NCBI GenBank assembly: GCA_029339505.1
Contig: JAQISU010000097.1
Coordinates: 6,724,001-6,788,000, forward strand
DNA: 64,000 nt
From: Unio delphinus
Lineage: Eukaryota > Mollusca > Bivalvia > Unionida > Unionidae
Direction of reading: 5' to 3'
The translations under genes and the position numbers were made by a program. Within the stretch, counting starts at the first letter, position 1. Every line of letters begins with the position of its first letter. This document shows, piece by piece, positions 24,492 to 37,610 of this stretch. Under the pieces are notes generated by a model, which did not search any database, was not told the DNA's origin, and saw only the letters and a program-made list of their open reading frames with translations.

Positions 24492-25464
24492 TAATTTTTG
24501 GACGATTTAATAAAAAGAAAATTTGTCTTATTTAATTTGACAATTAAGGAAAACATGCAAGGATGAAAGCATCTTCGCCAACTCAAAGAATAACTTCCAT
24601 TTATTCACTTGTTAGTTGAGGAAACGTTATATCAATAGTTTCAGAAGTTAACTGGATTAGGGTTAGGGTTAGGGTTAGGGTTAACACCCCTGCTTGTGTG
24701 TGTAAAAATTTTGACATTATCTTTACGAATATAAATAGGCATGTAAGATGAAACACCGATGACATCTTGGACTTTAGATGTTGAGCTTTTCAACGCTTTT
24801 GATGGTGTTCTATTTCCGGAACTTTGTAACCAAAATCAAGGACTACACTTGCCTTTCTTGAACAAATTTTTATGAATGTTGACAGGCCAGGTACGTAAAT
24901 TACAGCACATTAATTGTGCTAATCTTCATGTTTATGACGGATGCAAATAAAATCATCGTTCTGCTTTAATTTTCTTTCCGTAAATTACATTGTGATGTCA
25001 AGGGCTGCTCATAATTAGCCTTTAAAATTACAAAATTAACTGATTAGAATCATTAACGGTGCAGACCTATGTTTAATACACGCAAATGCACTTTAAATGT
25101 TATTTCGCCACTCAAGTCGTGCTCCATGTAATTTCAGCTAATAACAACACAGCCGTAGTTTCATTGCAGAGGTAAATCAGCATTTTCAGATGCAATTTCT
25201 GCTCCTGAGAGTCCATCTTATGGCTTTTTCGAGGTTTTAATGATTCTTCTTTTTCCTAATTGTTCTTCCCATATTAAAAAGCCCGTAAATGCTTACATAT
25301 ATTTGCACGATCATATTATGAATTTAAATTGCTCATTTTGATGTTCAATAGTCACAACATGCAGCTGCTTCTTAAGAGAAGCCTTCTGGTATCCTAAGTA
25401 TTATGTTTGCATGGGTGACTTCAAGAAAGCTCTGTCTGTTTGTTGTCAATTACATATACCGATT
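24492..25464. other. Host intergenic DNA, no gene seen
   Basis: Apart from a short TTAGGG tract this is AT-rich unique-looking sequence without useful open frames. Confidence 0.45.
24656..24683. repeat. Short (TTAGGG)4 tract
   Basis: Four telomere-type hexamers inside ordinary sequence; an interstitial tract, not a chromosome end. Confidence 0.9.
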
Positions 25465-26005
25465 ATTTGATAATGACATACCGATTATTTGATATATTTG
25501 TCGATATTGACATACCGATTATTTGATATATTTGTCGATATTGACATACCGATTATTTGCTATAATAGTTGATGCTAATGTACCGTTTTTATTTGCATTA
25601 ATGGTTGATACTGATGTGCTGATTATTTGATATACTGGTTGATATTGTCATGCCGATTATTTGATATACTGGTTGATATTGTCATGCCGATTATTTGCTA
25701 TACTGGTTGATATTGTCATGCCGATTATTTGATATACTGGTTGATATTGTCATGCCGATTATTTGCTAAATTGCTATATTTGCTGTATGTTTGTTTTTGT
25801 CATACCGATTATTTGCTGTAATTATTGATGTTGATATACCGATTATGTGCTGTAATTATTGATACTGACATACCAATTTTTGCTGTAATTATTTATATTG
25901 GCATACCGATTATTTGTTGTATTAATTATATTGACATACCGATTTTTTTTCTGTAATTACTTATATTGGCATACCGATTTTTTGTTTTCTTGGTTAATAT
26001 TGCCA
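25455..26005. repeat. Degenerate tandem repeat (about 33-37 bp)
   Basis: Around 15 diverged copies containing CATACCGATTATTTGATATA and a GTTGATATTG variant. Confidence 0.85.
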
Positions 26006-26297
26006 TGCCAATTACAGTGGATGTTGAAACTGTTGTAATCCATTTTCTTTAAAGTGCTGTCTGAGCTTTTAATGTTTTGAATTTTATTTGTTTTCTTAAA
26101 TATTTTCTACAGAATTTCTCCACCTGTGTCAGATTGTTTGCACTCATTTGCTTTCAGCGTTTTATTGCTGTCCTTACAGTACAAAATTTGTTTGGAATCT
26201 TTCTTTCTTCTAAATACAATATTGAAGATCTTCCGTCTGTTTTTTCTATACATTTTTCATCCAGCTTAAAAAAAGTAATTCTGATTTTCCAAAAATT

Positions 26298-26516
26298 CCC
26301 AGCATTTAAATTACATCAGATTTCCAGCATTTAAATTACATCAGATTTCCACCATTTAAATTACATCAGATTTCTACCATTTAAATTACATCAGATTTCC
26401 ACCATTTAAATTACATCAGATTTCCACCATTTAAATTACATCAGATATCCATTTAAATTACATCAGATATCCATTTAAATTACATCAGATTTCCATTTAA
26501 ATTACATCAGATTTCT
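26298..26516. repeat. 25-bp minisatellite
   Basis: About nine copies built on CCATTTAAATTACATCAGAT. Confidence 0.92.
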
Positions 26517-26747
26517 AATAATACATGCTACCTCCTTAATGCTATTTCCTCTCGTGTATTGATTTTCTTTTCAGTGCAGATAAAAGCAATCCACTTTGAA
26601 ATTTAGACAGTTCTATTTCTACATGCCAATTTTATTTTGATAACGTTATACGCATACGTTATAAATTTCTTTTTAAAATGTGCTTGGAGATAAATTTCAC
26701 ATGATGTTGCTGAATCTCTTTGTTCTTCCAAAAATGGCTACACGTTG

Positions 26748-27495
26748 TATATTTACTAACTTAAAAATATTTTGTACACATAAATGAATATTTACTAATT
26801 TAAAAATATTTTGTACACATAAATGAATATTTACTAACTTAAAACTATTTTGTACACATAAATTAATATTTACTAATTTAAAAATATTTTGTACACATCA
26901 ATGAATATTTACTAACTTAAAATTATTTTGGACACATAAATTAATATTTACTAATTTAAAAATATTTTGTACACATCAATGAATATTTACTAATTTAAAA
27001 ATATTTTGTAGACATAAATGAATATTTACTAATTTAAAAATATTTTGTACACATAAATGAATATTTACTAATTTAAAAATATTTTGCACACATCAATGTA
27101 TATTTACTAATTTAAAAATATTTTTTACACATAAATGAATATTTACTAATTTAAAAATATTTTGTACACATAAATGAATATTTACTAATTTAAAAATATT
27201 TTTTACACATAAATGAATATTTACTAATTTAAAAATATTTTGTACACATAAATGAATATTTACTAATTTAAAAATATTTTGTACACATAAATGAATATTT
27301 ACTAATTTAAAAATATTTTTTACACATAAATGAATATTTACTAATTTAAAAATATTTTGTACACATAAATGAATATTTACTAATTTAAAAATATTTTTTA
27401 CACATAAATGAATATTTACTAATTTAAAAATATTTTGTACACATCAATGTATATTTACTAATTTAAAAATATTTTTTACACATAAATGAATATGA
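26748..27495. repeat. 39-bp AT-rich satellite
   Basis: About 19 copies containing ATATTTACTAATTTAAAAAT, then ATTTTGTACACATAAATG. Copies alternate between TTTTGTAC and TTTTTTAC variants. Confidence 0.95.
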
Positions 27496-28313
<818 letters not shown>

Positions 28314-28549
28314 GATTGGCAAATTGATTTTAGATGCGAACCAAACTGTGTGCCAGACGCTGGAATGAAATTTGGTTTTCGAGCTTACAGTGTTTGGCTT
28401 TAATGGCGTCGTATGAAATAAGATGGTGACCTGGGTGTATAATGTTGATTGAATTGTACTCGTGGCGATGTTGTTGTTGTTTTTTCCAGCATATATACTT
28501 GGTGCCTGAATGTGTATCAGATCAAGCATCTGTAGGTAAGATTTTCAAG

Positions 28550-28602
<53 letters not shown>

Positions 28603-28603
28603 C
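28550..28603. repeat. (AAT)n microsatellite, LINE tail
   Basis: An ATT-type run (read on the minus strand) at the 3' end of the adjacent minus-strand LINE fragment. Confidence 0.9.
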
Positions 28604-28965
28604 ATAATGAGGACTTTGTATAGCGCCTAATCTTTAGAAGCTCTAAGCGCTTTTCACCATCTATAATGATATGACGACACTAAAGTAACACAAATGACAA
28701 AAACAATTAGTATACGATTGTCAAAAGAAGAGTGTAAGTATCTTGATGGTGTATACACATGGGTGAGGCCGGATAGGTATGTTGGACAGGGGTTTGTCAG
28801 TGAAACATAGCACAGAGAACAAATTTTGTGTTTGATTCTGTATCAAATTGATAGCCAGTGTAGGGTACAGAGCAGTAGTGATGTGTGCTCTGATCGAGGT
28901 ACTCCTTAAAGATGATCTTAGCAGCTGTGTTTTGAACTTTTTGAAGTTTCTGGAGTAAATATTGG
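28604..28965 (-). mobile_element. CR1-like LINE 3' fragment (decayed)
   Basis: The minus strand, with frame breaks, encodes the reverse-transcriptase C-terminal region typical of CR1-like LINEs (QKVQNTAAKIIF, then a YTGYQFDTES-type segment). It ends with the AAGCGCTTAGAGCTTCTAAAG tail and an ATT repeat. The same tail occurs on the plus strand at 36265-36305. Confidence 0.72.
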
Positions 28966-29914
28966 ATAAGATGATTGATTCTTCTTTTCTTTTCTCGCGT
29001 TCTTACTGCAAATGCAAAATAAGGGAGCGTTTAGACAAATTTAAATAAAATCATAAGGAAAAGACCAACACATCCATAGCAAATATGTAAAGGAACATAC
29101 CTTTCATGGCATCAACAATAGAGATTTGCATGAAGTACTCAATAATATAGAATCATATTTGAAGAAGATCAGGAAAAACAATTCTGTCCAACTTCAATTA
29201 GTCCTACAATCAGACGCATGAAGAGAAATATTCAAGAAGTTGAACAATTTAATAAAAAAAAATATTATTTACCATTAACTTTACAACCAGACCTAATAAA
29301 ATGTTCCAAAGATGTAAAATGAATAATGACATCTGACGTTTATTTGACATTTCAGAAAACATAATTCGGGTATGACGAAAGCTCACGTAGAAAATAAAAT
29401 TTTGAATGGACTGAATATTAAAAATTGCAGATAAATAGGTATCCGCCGCTCAGATTAATCTCATAAATAGGTTTACCTTATTTGATAACAAACAATGAGA
29501 AATTATAAACCTAAGTAGGGCCGTGGCAATAAATAAGTCCTACCATTTAGAAATGTGCTTAATAGATTTTATCGACTGTAACTTCCAAGCAAAATAGACA
29601 AAATCCGAACTTTCATATGCTACAGTCCTATTATCTGCTCCATTACTTGAGCGACGTTTTGGAACTCCTCTGAAGTTTTCAATACTCTTGCTCAAAATAA
29701 CGCCGAAATAACACAGTCCTGGCCCTGATTCTCACAACATCTCAAAATGAGTGCACACTCGATTATCAATAAGGTTACACCATGTTCCTCACATAAGTAT
29801 TGTCCATAATAAATATATTTATAAAATGACACACTTGCAATTTTATGTTTCTGCATTATTTTTTCTCAGAAAACCAAGAGGAGGGGTTTTGTTAACGCCA
29901 GAAAAAAAACTCAG
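28966..29914. other. Host intergenic DNA, nothing recognised
   Basis: AT-rich, with no open frame above about 60 codons that reads as protein. Confidence 0.45.
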
Positions 29915-30271
29915 TTTAGACATTACGTACTTTCAGATGAAGAAGTGCATCAGGCACAAGGTAGGCCATTATGAAGACCTAATCATCACTGTCAAAAAGA
30001 GAAAGATGAAATGGTATGGCCATGTAACTAGAGCCAACAGTCTATCCACAGCAGTACTCCAGGGTAGTGTCCAGGGTGAATGAAGGAAAGATAGAGAAAA
30101 AAGTGGCCTGACAACATCACAGAATGTACCAGGAAAAGTTTTGCGGAGACATAGGCATTGTCACGTGATCGAGACAAGTGGAGAACACGTCAGATGTTCA
30201 GCAGAACATTGCCTCAACGACCACACTAGGTCAGAAGACTGACGATGATGATGATGATGATGATGATGATG
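29915..30271 (+). mobile_element. LINE 3' end (reverse-transcriptase tail) fragment
   Basis: The plus strand encodes a typical LINE C-terminal piece (VGHYEDLIITVKKRKMKWYG, then HVTRANSL). It becomes frame-broken and ends in a (GAT)n tail at 30241-30271. Confidence 0.72.
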
Positions 30272-30649
30272 TTCGAAAAATTGATAAGGAAGTTGATCAA
30301 GCATGACCAGTTCATAGTTTCCAAACAAAGCCAAGTCCTTACACTTTTATCTCACCTTTGTCGTCAGAATTAGTTAGGATCATCATACATTTATGTAAAC
30401 TTGTATGGATACAATGTTAGAAATTAACGTTTGCAAGATCATAATCCAAAAGCAAAATATTATAGCCAGAATTCAGTCAATGGTGGACAATTTTCAGTAC
30501 TAAACCAAGAAGGTTTTGGATTTGCAATATAGATAAAGATCAACATATAAATATTTGAAACATAAAACGATTGGGGATCAAAAGTTCAAGTCAAAAACAA
30601 TTCTTGTATAAGTTATATCATTACATATGTTTGCTTCCGTGACACAAGT
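30272..30649. other. Host intergenic DNA, nothing recognised
   Basis: AT-rich; no gene-like frame. Confidence 0.4.
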
Positions 30650-30815
30650 AATCAATGATAGTCAATTATAGTCACATTATAGTCACATTATAGTCAATGA
30701 TTGTCAATGATAGTCAATGACTGTCAATAATAGTCAATGATAGTCATATGATAGTCAATGGTAGTCAATAATAGTCATTGACTATCAATGACAGTCAATG
30801 ATTCTCAATGACAGT
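30650..30815. repeat. Short minisatellite (about 11-12 bp)
   Basis: Repeated ATAGTCAATG and variants. Confidence 0.88.
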
Positions 30816-30823
30816 TTTGGAAA

Positions 30824-31068
30824 TGTAGTAGATGTGATTAACGACATTTTTCAGCACACGATAGGCTATACATGGCAGTCAGTATTAATGGTGGAGAAAG
30901 AACCGGGAAAACAACCAGAACAAACCACCGACCCAAGAGAAGCTACTGGCAAGCTTTCTCACATACCCACACTGGCCGAATATGAGACTCGAACCCACGC
31001 AGACAGAGGTGAGATGGCAGTGATCCGTAACGAAGAGCGCTTTAGACCACTCGGTCATTCAGGGCCCC
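30824..31068 (-). mobile_element. tRNA-derived SINE, copy 1
   Basis: On the minus strand it begins with a tRNA-like head carrying ACCGAGTGGTC (box A-like) and GGGTTCGAGTCTC (box B). It continues into a conserved body that ends near the GGCGTTAA-like tail. About 240 bp, clearly related to 44308-44553. Confidence 0.75.
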
Positions 31069-33391
31069 AGGAAATGAATGTCTTTGTATTAGAATGAATA
31101 TATGCACTTATTATATCACACTTCTCGTACATATAAAGCTTTCTGTTGATGAATCAAACCTGAGGTTCATTTTTGAAAAGACAACACTACATGAGCTACA
31201 TGTTGTTTCGTAAATTGAAGATGACTGTGGAACCAAATAAATAAATGTCATTATGGGTTTCTAAGTACGAGTCACGTGTTCAAATTAAAATAAATCTTAG
31301 ACAGATATGCAGAAGCATAAACATTGCATTGCTAGTTTTGTAACAAAAGATATTGCACTTACGAGGTTTACACCCACTAATCCCGACATTTTGTATTCCG
31401 TAAGTCATGGAGTAGATTGTATAAAAATCACAAATCACAATTGAATGTCATGTAGTGAAAATTACTGGAGATAATGATATTTTGAGAAGTTTTAAGTGTA
31501 ACATATCGGAATCTTTAGGACAGTTCCCAAATAAACTATTGCTAGTTAGGGTCCCGTTGTGATAGTTAAAGCGATTTAGCATGTGATATCGCCGATAACT
31601 GTCACGTTCACGTTTATAGGCGCTTGCTAAACATAATATTATTCTCAAGATGTAATTAGAAGTCCTATTCTTTCATGCAGTAGTCAGATTTGATGGACTT
31701 TTACATGTAATATATGTGCAGACTGCATATGTGTCAAACCAGACTTTCGTCTATCGAGCCCGAGAAGTCAAATATAATTTTGGTGACCTTTGACAAGAGG
31801 AGCTGGGTTTTTTTTCATCAGACGTAGATTACATATTGAAATAACTAATATAAATTAAATGAAAAAAAGAAGAAACTGAAACAAATCTATGTAGATAGTA
31901 ACAAGATCCAAGTCTTTGCACAGTTTTGTAAATGTGTGTGTAATTAGAGAGAACACATTACAATGTATCTGATACCATTCCACACATCTAATACGTTTCT
32001 CACAGAATATAATAAAATTTTTGTTAAATGTACTTTTGCACTTCATTTTTAATAATCTTAACTTGCCGATAAAATAATAAACGAAAATGGCTATAACTTC
32101 AGAACATCCTGATTATATTGTAGGCATGTGCAACCTACGGCAATCAACGTTGTTTTATCCTCTTATTGAGATTATAGGATGTAGCGTCCGGTCCGCGCCC
32201 TGCAGGAAGTTGCGTAAGCCTGTTATGAAGCATTTTTTATAGTCAGACGAGGAATGTAAAGTTCTTATTTCTCTAGAAAAAACGACGATGTAGTGCCTGA
32301 CTTTTTTCCATAAAAAAGTTGTTTTGAAATACGTTTTTGATTTCTTTGACAAACACAATCCAAATTACTTATATAAATAAGTTTAATTGTTTATTTTTTG
32401 TAAACATTTATTTATGCTTTAAAAATTTGTTGAACCAATTATTTTTCTCTCCTTTGAAGAAATTGAAGTGTCTGTTCTTCTCATTAAAAGAAATTGGATT
32501 TTTATGTAATATGTATTTAAGTCATAATTTGAATGGAGTTTATTTTTGCTGAATTACAATGAATTTATATTATTTATAATATTAAACAACTAAAAGAAAA
32601 ATAAAGAATGCATGTATACAGAATTATCAGCGTTAGCAATATCGTCGTCATGTGAGGAAAAGAAGAAAAAAACGAAATAATCAAATTTAATTATTATTAG
32701 ACCAGAGTGAGTTATAGACAAGGTCTAAATAATAAACACCGGTGTTTCTTTGTCATGCGCAAAAGTAATACGTTCACAAAAGTAACGTGTAATTCAGTAC
32801 GAAATTTACGATGTCTTAGGTTACAGAGAAAGTAAAAAGCGAGCAAATAAGCCTGTTAATTTATTTAACTTTTCCTAATTGATGTACCCTAGATAATAAA
32901 GCTTATCCAATTTTCTAGCTAATGTAAATTCCGATGGGATTCTACAAGCAGCCCTAATTTGGAATTGACGTCACGTGGCCATGCCTGTCAATACATCGCT
33001 CATTGTACTTTATATGGATTGGTTCCAGATTAAAGAATTGGCGTCACGAAGCCATATTTGTTTATACATTAAGTAAATTATTCTTAGTACTTTATAAGCC
33101 TGAAGAAACTAAAACCTATAATAAACTCTGAAAATTTAATTTTTAAGTGAAATAATAATTTACAATGACTCCGTTTGGTTTTCAATTTTCTGGACAAGTT
33201 TGGAAACAACTGGGTCATAGCTAACTCTGTATCAATTGGTTACTTGACTTTGATTTTGTTCCACAAACTAAGAGCAAAATATTGTCTTTTAAAGTTATAT
33301 GTCAGCGTGCTTCTGTAAAATCAGATATATTGTGAGCGTAATTTCAAAACTTATTTGGAAATGGGCCGTATTGCCTTTATTTCCACGTGAT
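31069..33391. other. Host intergenic DNA, nothing recognised
   Basis: 2.3 kb of AT-rich sequence. The open frames are short and mixed, and no repeat array or RNA gene is seen. Confidence 0.45.
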
Positions 33392-33511
<120 letters not shown>

Positions 33512-33911
33512 CGTGAATTTAATTTTGCACGTGACCATATAATACTTTTTCTACAGAACCTTCTAATTTGTTTCTAGAAGTATACGACTGTCATTGTTCG
33601 TACCACCAGCAAACAGACTGTTGATTAAAATAAACGACAACAGCAACAAAATCATTTTCTTTAAAATAAACTAACGTAAAACTATCATTAAATTCCTTAA
33701 CAATACGACATATGGTGACCAAATTGTTTAAATGTTTGAATTAAGTCAAATGTGAACTGAATCATAATTACATAAGTATACCCTATGGAATATATAGCTT
33801 GGAAAACTGACAACAGATGGGGTTAGTAGGATGAGCATTATCAACCAGAATTCAAACCAATGACCATTATGTCTATGTATGCAGATTAGTATTAAATTAA
33901 ATATATGATTA

Positions 33912-34195
33912 ACAGTAGTAATAGTAGCAGCAACAGTAGTAGTAGTAGTAGCAGCAACAGTAGTAGTGGTGGTGGTAGTAGTGGTGGTAGTGCTAGTTGT
34001 GATGGTAGTATTAGTGGTAGTGGTGGTGGTAGTAGTAGAGTAGTAGTAGTGATGGAAGTAGTAGTGATGGTAGTATTAGTTGTGGTGGTAGTGGTGGTGG
34101 TAGTAGTAGTAGTGATGGAAGTAGTAGTGATGGTAGTAGTAGTGGTGATGGAAGTAGTAGTATTAGTAGTAGCTGTAATTGTTGTTGTGTTAGTT
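33912..34195. repeat. (AGT/GGT)n trinucleotide repeat
   Basis: Imperfect array; frames through it give Ser/Gly or Val runs. Confidence 0.93.
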
Positions 34196-34269
34196 TAATG
34201 ATGGATAGTTGATTTCATATAGAAAATTACATAAATTAAATTCAATCTTTTTAAGTATTGCAAACACTG

Positions 34270-34890
34270 GATTGGTGTTTTGTTGCCATTGGAGCCTGGA
34301 TTGGTGTTTTCTGTTGTGTTCAAGTAACCGTTACTCAGGTCGATGCAGGTTTCGGTTTGTCCTTTGATTTAAAATTCAAAAGATGCTGAAATGATCAAAG
34401 ACGACACGGGATGACGTTGTACTCAGTGTGGTTCGCAAACAAATCGATTTCTGACTTGGTTCTTTCTCAAAACACTCGATGCATCATTTATCCCGATTTT
34501 ATAGATAGCAATCAAAACATAAAAATATCTGATAACTGTTCTTTTTGTAATAATTTTTCTATGGGTGCCTGCGCGCATATGATGTTTAATGTATAATTCG
34601 TTCGAATTTATAGGTGTGTCTCTGTGCTCTATAATGACTTTTTCTGTTTGAATCAACATATATTTTCCTGCTTTCATCAAGGCTTCCTTAAGACTTTGTT
34701 TGTTGGTGAGTAAGGTTTTAAGAACGTTTTTTCCTTGAGTCAGAGTTGCATCCTGTATAGCATGAAATCATTGAGTTACCATTTTTTTAGGATGGGTGCT
34801 AACTTATGAAAATTTAATTTTAGCATATCTCTTAAACCATGTCATCGATGTCGAATGATACCTCAATGAGCAGGAGATACGTATGATGTA
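34270..34890 (-). pseudogene. Fossil Polinton piece 1: pVI-like and capsid remnants
   Basis: Read on the minus strand, 34790-34600 encodes a decayed pVI-like segment (ATLTQGKNVLKTLL, AGKYMLIQTEKVI). It aligns with AALTHGKDF and AGKNALLQTGKEI of the intact gene at 17967. Further along, in shifted frames, come SEIDLFANHTE, HPVSSL and, after a stop, IKGQTE then IDLSNGYL, matching the start of the major capsid protein at 18435. Frameshifts and stops abolish function. It is almost identical to 37570-38175, including the same stop before IKGQ, so it arose by duplication of an already dead copy. Confidence 0.85.
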
Positions 34891-35935
34891 AGCAGGAAAT
34901 ACGTATGATGTAAGCCTGATATTTTATTAGTACGCATTGTAATTATAAGACAGTTTTTTTAAAAATACTTTTCATTTTCATTTACATGGTATATAGATTT
35001 GCGTACTTTTACTATATCGCAAAAAGATCACCCAAAGCAACGTTTTTAGAATACACTTATAGGTTTGTTAATGGAGCATCCAACGTCCGACTAAAATATA
35101 AAGGGAAACAAATACGTATTAATGAGTGCTTTGCGAGAACTTCCAATTTTATTTCACTAGACGGAGGATCAAACAGAAAGGAGAATGATCAGCTAGTTTA
35201 TATTCCCTGCTGATAACTATAAAAAATTCGACAATAATCACTTGATATGGTAGTGATGAAGATAGACACCAGATGAATTAAAAATTAACGATATCAAATA
35301 TGAAAAAAGCAATGAAGTGAGATACAGAACGATTCACTGACTGAGATGCAAGCTATATGCCACAAGCACTCAATATTCGTCCTTTTGGGATAGGGTCGAA
35401 ATTCAATGATTTGTCATATCCCATATCGCCTCTTGTGTCATGAAGCAAAATAAATTTGAATATTTAAAGATCATTATGTACTAGCTTGTTTCAAAATTGC
35501 TCAAGAAGATATTTCACCTCTGGAGAATACAGGGCAAAGTATCCATTCTCACTTTTTTCAGTTGAAAAGAATATATGAAGACATTAATTTTGCAGAAGAG
35601 AGGAAGACAGCTTAAGCGTACAGACGTGTAACATTTTTAATTACATTTCTTTACTACAGCATTTTCATTCTCACGTGTGTCACTATTTTTACTTTAATCA
35701 ATCACTCGTGTGTTTTTTTTTTCTTTATCAATTATGGATGGGTTAGGTCAGAACTAGTATTATTTTAAAGCTAGCATGTAACAGTCCCCATGGCAACAGA
35801 ACTATAAGAACAATTAAGCTTGTTATTACAATATAGCTAGAAACTACAAAAATTTTTGTGGAGAATTTCATGGTAGTTTGAATTGTCAATGTTTATTTAC
35901 GGTGTTTTTTTTTTAAAAATAAATATGGCTACATG
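34891..35935. other. Host intergenic DNA, one unexplained frame
   Basis: A 75-codon plus-strand frame at 34986-35213 starts with ATG and has balanced composition, but I recognise nothing in it. The rest is AT-rich and featureless. Confidence 0.35.
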
Positions 35936-35939
35936 TTTT

Positions 35940-36308
35940 TTTTTATTACGTCTTTTAGCAAAATACTTATGTTCCTCATCTGACAAGCGTATACTCATTT
36001 TTGCCACTATGAAAACGAACATATATGGACAACGTTCTGTTTCCTACCAGAGCCTAGAAGTGTGGAATGAATTGCCCATTTAAATTAGACACAAAGACAC
36101 ATTGAACCCTTTCAAGAGTGCTTTTAAAACTCACCTTTTTCGAATGCAAAAACAAACTTAAATACCTAATAGTGTTTCATATCTTAAATATTTTCAGCAT
36201 GTTTTTATGTTTTCTAATTTCATGGTGTTTGTTCTTGTTTTTTGTAGTCATATCAATATAGATGTTGTAAAGCGCTTAGAGCTTCTAAAGATTATGGGCG
36301 ATACAAAG

Positions 36309-36356
<48 letters not shown>
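35940..36356 (+). mobile_element. CR1-like LINE 3' fragment with (ATT)n tail
   Basis: The plus strand encodes YLCSSSDKRIL, then YGQRSVSYQSLEVWNELPI and, after a stop, NPFKSAFKTHLF, the standard C-terminal end of CR1-like reverse transcriptases. It is followed by AAAGCGCTTAGAGCTTCTAA and (ATT)n. Confidence 0.8.
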
Positions 36357-36444
36357 CTAAAGTTGTTTCACAACATTTTATCGATTTCGTTTAAAGAAGT
36401 TTTTTTTTTAATCGGCACTATATAGTCTGTATTTCGCTTATTTG

Positions 36445-36445
<1 letters not shown>

Positions 36446-36479
<34 letters not shown>

Positions 36480-36537
36480 CACACACACACACACATACAC
36501 ACACACATACACAAACACACACACACACACACACACA
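36446..36537. repeat. (CA)n microsatellite
   Basis: CA run with a few ATA interruptions. Confidence 0.95.
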
Positions 36538-36694
36538 GAGAGTCATCTATCATGAAGAAAAAAATGATGTTAAGATCTTGTTTGACTGAATATAAAAGTC
36601 TGATATCATGCATAAGTAGTAATAGATTACACGTAGGGGCGAATTTTAAATAGGGTGAAACATGGTTGGGTCGAACTGAAAATTAATATTAGAC

Positions 36695-37185
36695 TGTAAC
36701 GTATGGTTATAATAGTGTCAACAATATTCAACTGTAATGTATGGTTATAATAGTGCAAACAATATTTAACTGTAATGTATGGTTATAATAGTGCAAACAA
36801 TATTTAACTGTAATGTATGGTTATAATAGTGCAAACAATATTCAACTGTAATGTATGGTTATAATAGTGCAAACAATATTTAACTGTAATGTATGGTTAT
36901 AATAGTGCAAACAATATTTAACTGTAATGTATGGTTATAATAGTGCAAACAATATTCAACTGTAATGTATGGTTATAATAGTGCAAACAATATTTAACTG
37001 TAATGTATGGTTATAATAGTGTAAACAATATTTAACTGTAATGTATGGTTATAACAGTGTAAACAATATTCAGCTGTAATGTATGGTTATAACAGTGTAA
37101 ACAATATTCAGCTGTAATGTATGGTTATAACATTGTCAACAATATTCAGCTGTAATGTATGGTTATAATAGTGTAAACAATATTC
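36695..37185. repeat. 38-bp satellite
   Basis: About 13 near-identical copies containing ACTGTAATGTATGGTTATAA, then TAGTGCAAACAATATT. Confidence 0.95.
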
Positions 37186-37389
37186 GACGGTCTGCTCTCA
37201 AACTGAAATGCCGTCATACTTCTTAAAGTAGGAGTTTGTCTGTTTGTTTAATTAGGTGAGTTTATCTGCTCTCACTCAAACTGAAATGCCGTCATATTCT
37301 GTCTATTTGTTACGTTAAGTGTGAAGTGCGTGCCCTTTAACTGAAATGTCGTGTGTAGCCATATGAATCTGGATTGATGTTTTCCTTTG

Positions 37390-37610
37390 TTCTGCCATTT
37401 GGCGCATGGATTGGAGTTTTCTGATGCCATTGCAGCCTGGATTGGAGTTTATGCTGCCATTAGAGCCTGGATTGGAGTCTTATGTTGCCATTGGAGCCTG
37501 GATTGGAGTTTTATGTTGCCATTGGAGCCTGGATTGGAGTTTTTTGTTGCCATTGGAGCCTGGATTGGTGTTTGGTAGCCATTGGAGCCTGGATTGGAGT
37601 TTTTGTTGTA
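37390..37610. repeat. 31-bp minisatellite inside a capsid fossil
   Basis: About seven copies of a unit with TTGCCATTGGAGCCTGGATT and GGAGTTTT. On the minus strand it continues directly from the decayed capsid sequence, and one to two units exist in fossil piece 1, so the array grew from capsid-coding sequence. Confidence 0.88.

Noticed and set aside
24656..24683. (TTAGGG)4 as a telomere
   Set aside because: Only four units, embedded in unique sequence on both sides.
26748..27495. Regular repeats as a CRISPR-like array
   Set aside because: Units are directly tandem with no unique spacers, in animal DNA.
30960..31068. tRNA gene from the A and B box-like motifs
   Set aside because: The tRNA-like part is fused to a longer conserved body and recurs at 44.5 kb, so it is a SINE head, not a functional tRNA.
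34986..35213. 75-codon plus-strand frame
   Set aside because: Starts with ATG and is not low-complexity, but no domain, promoter or relation to the neighbouring fossil could be shown.
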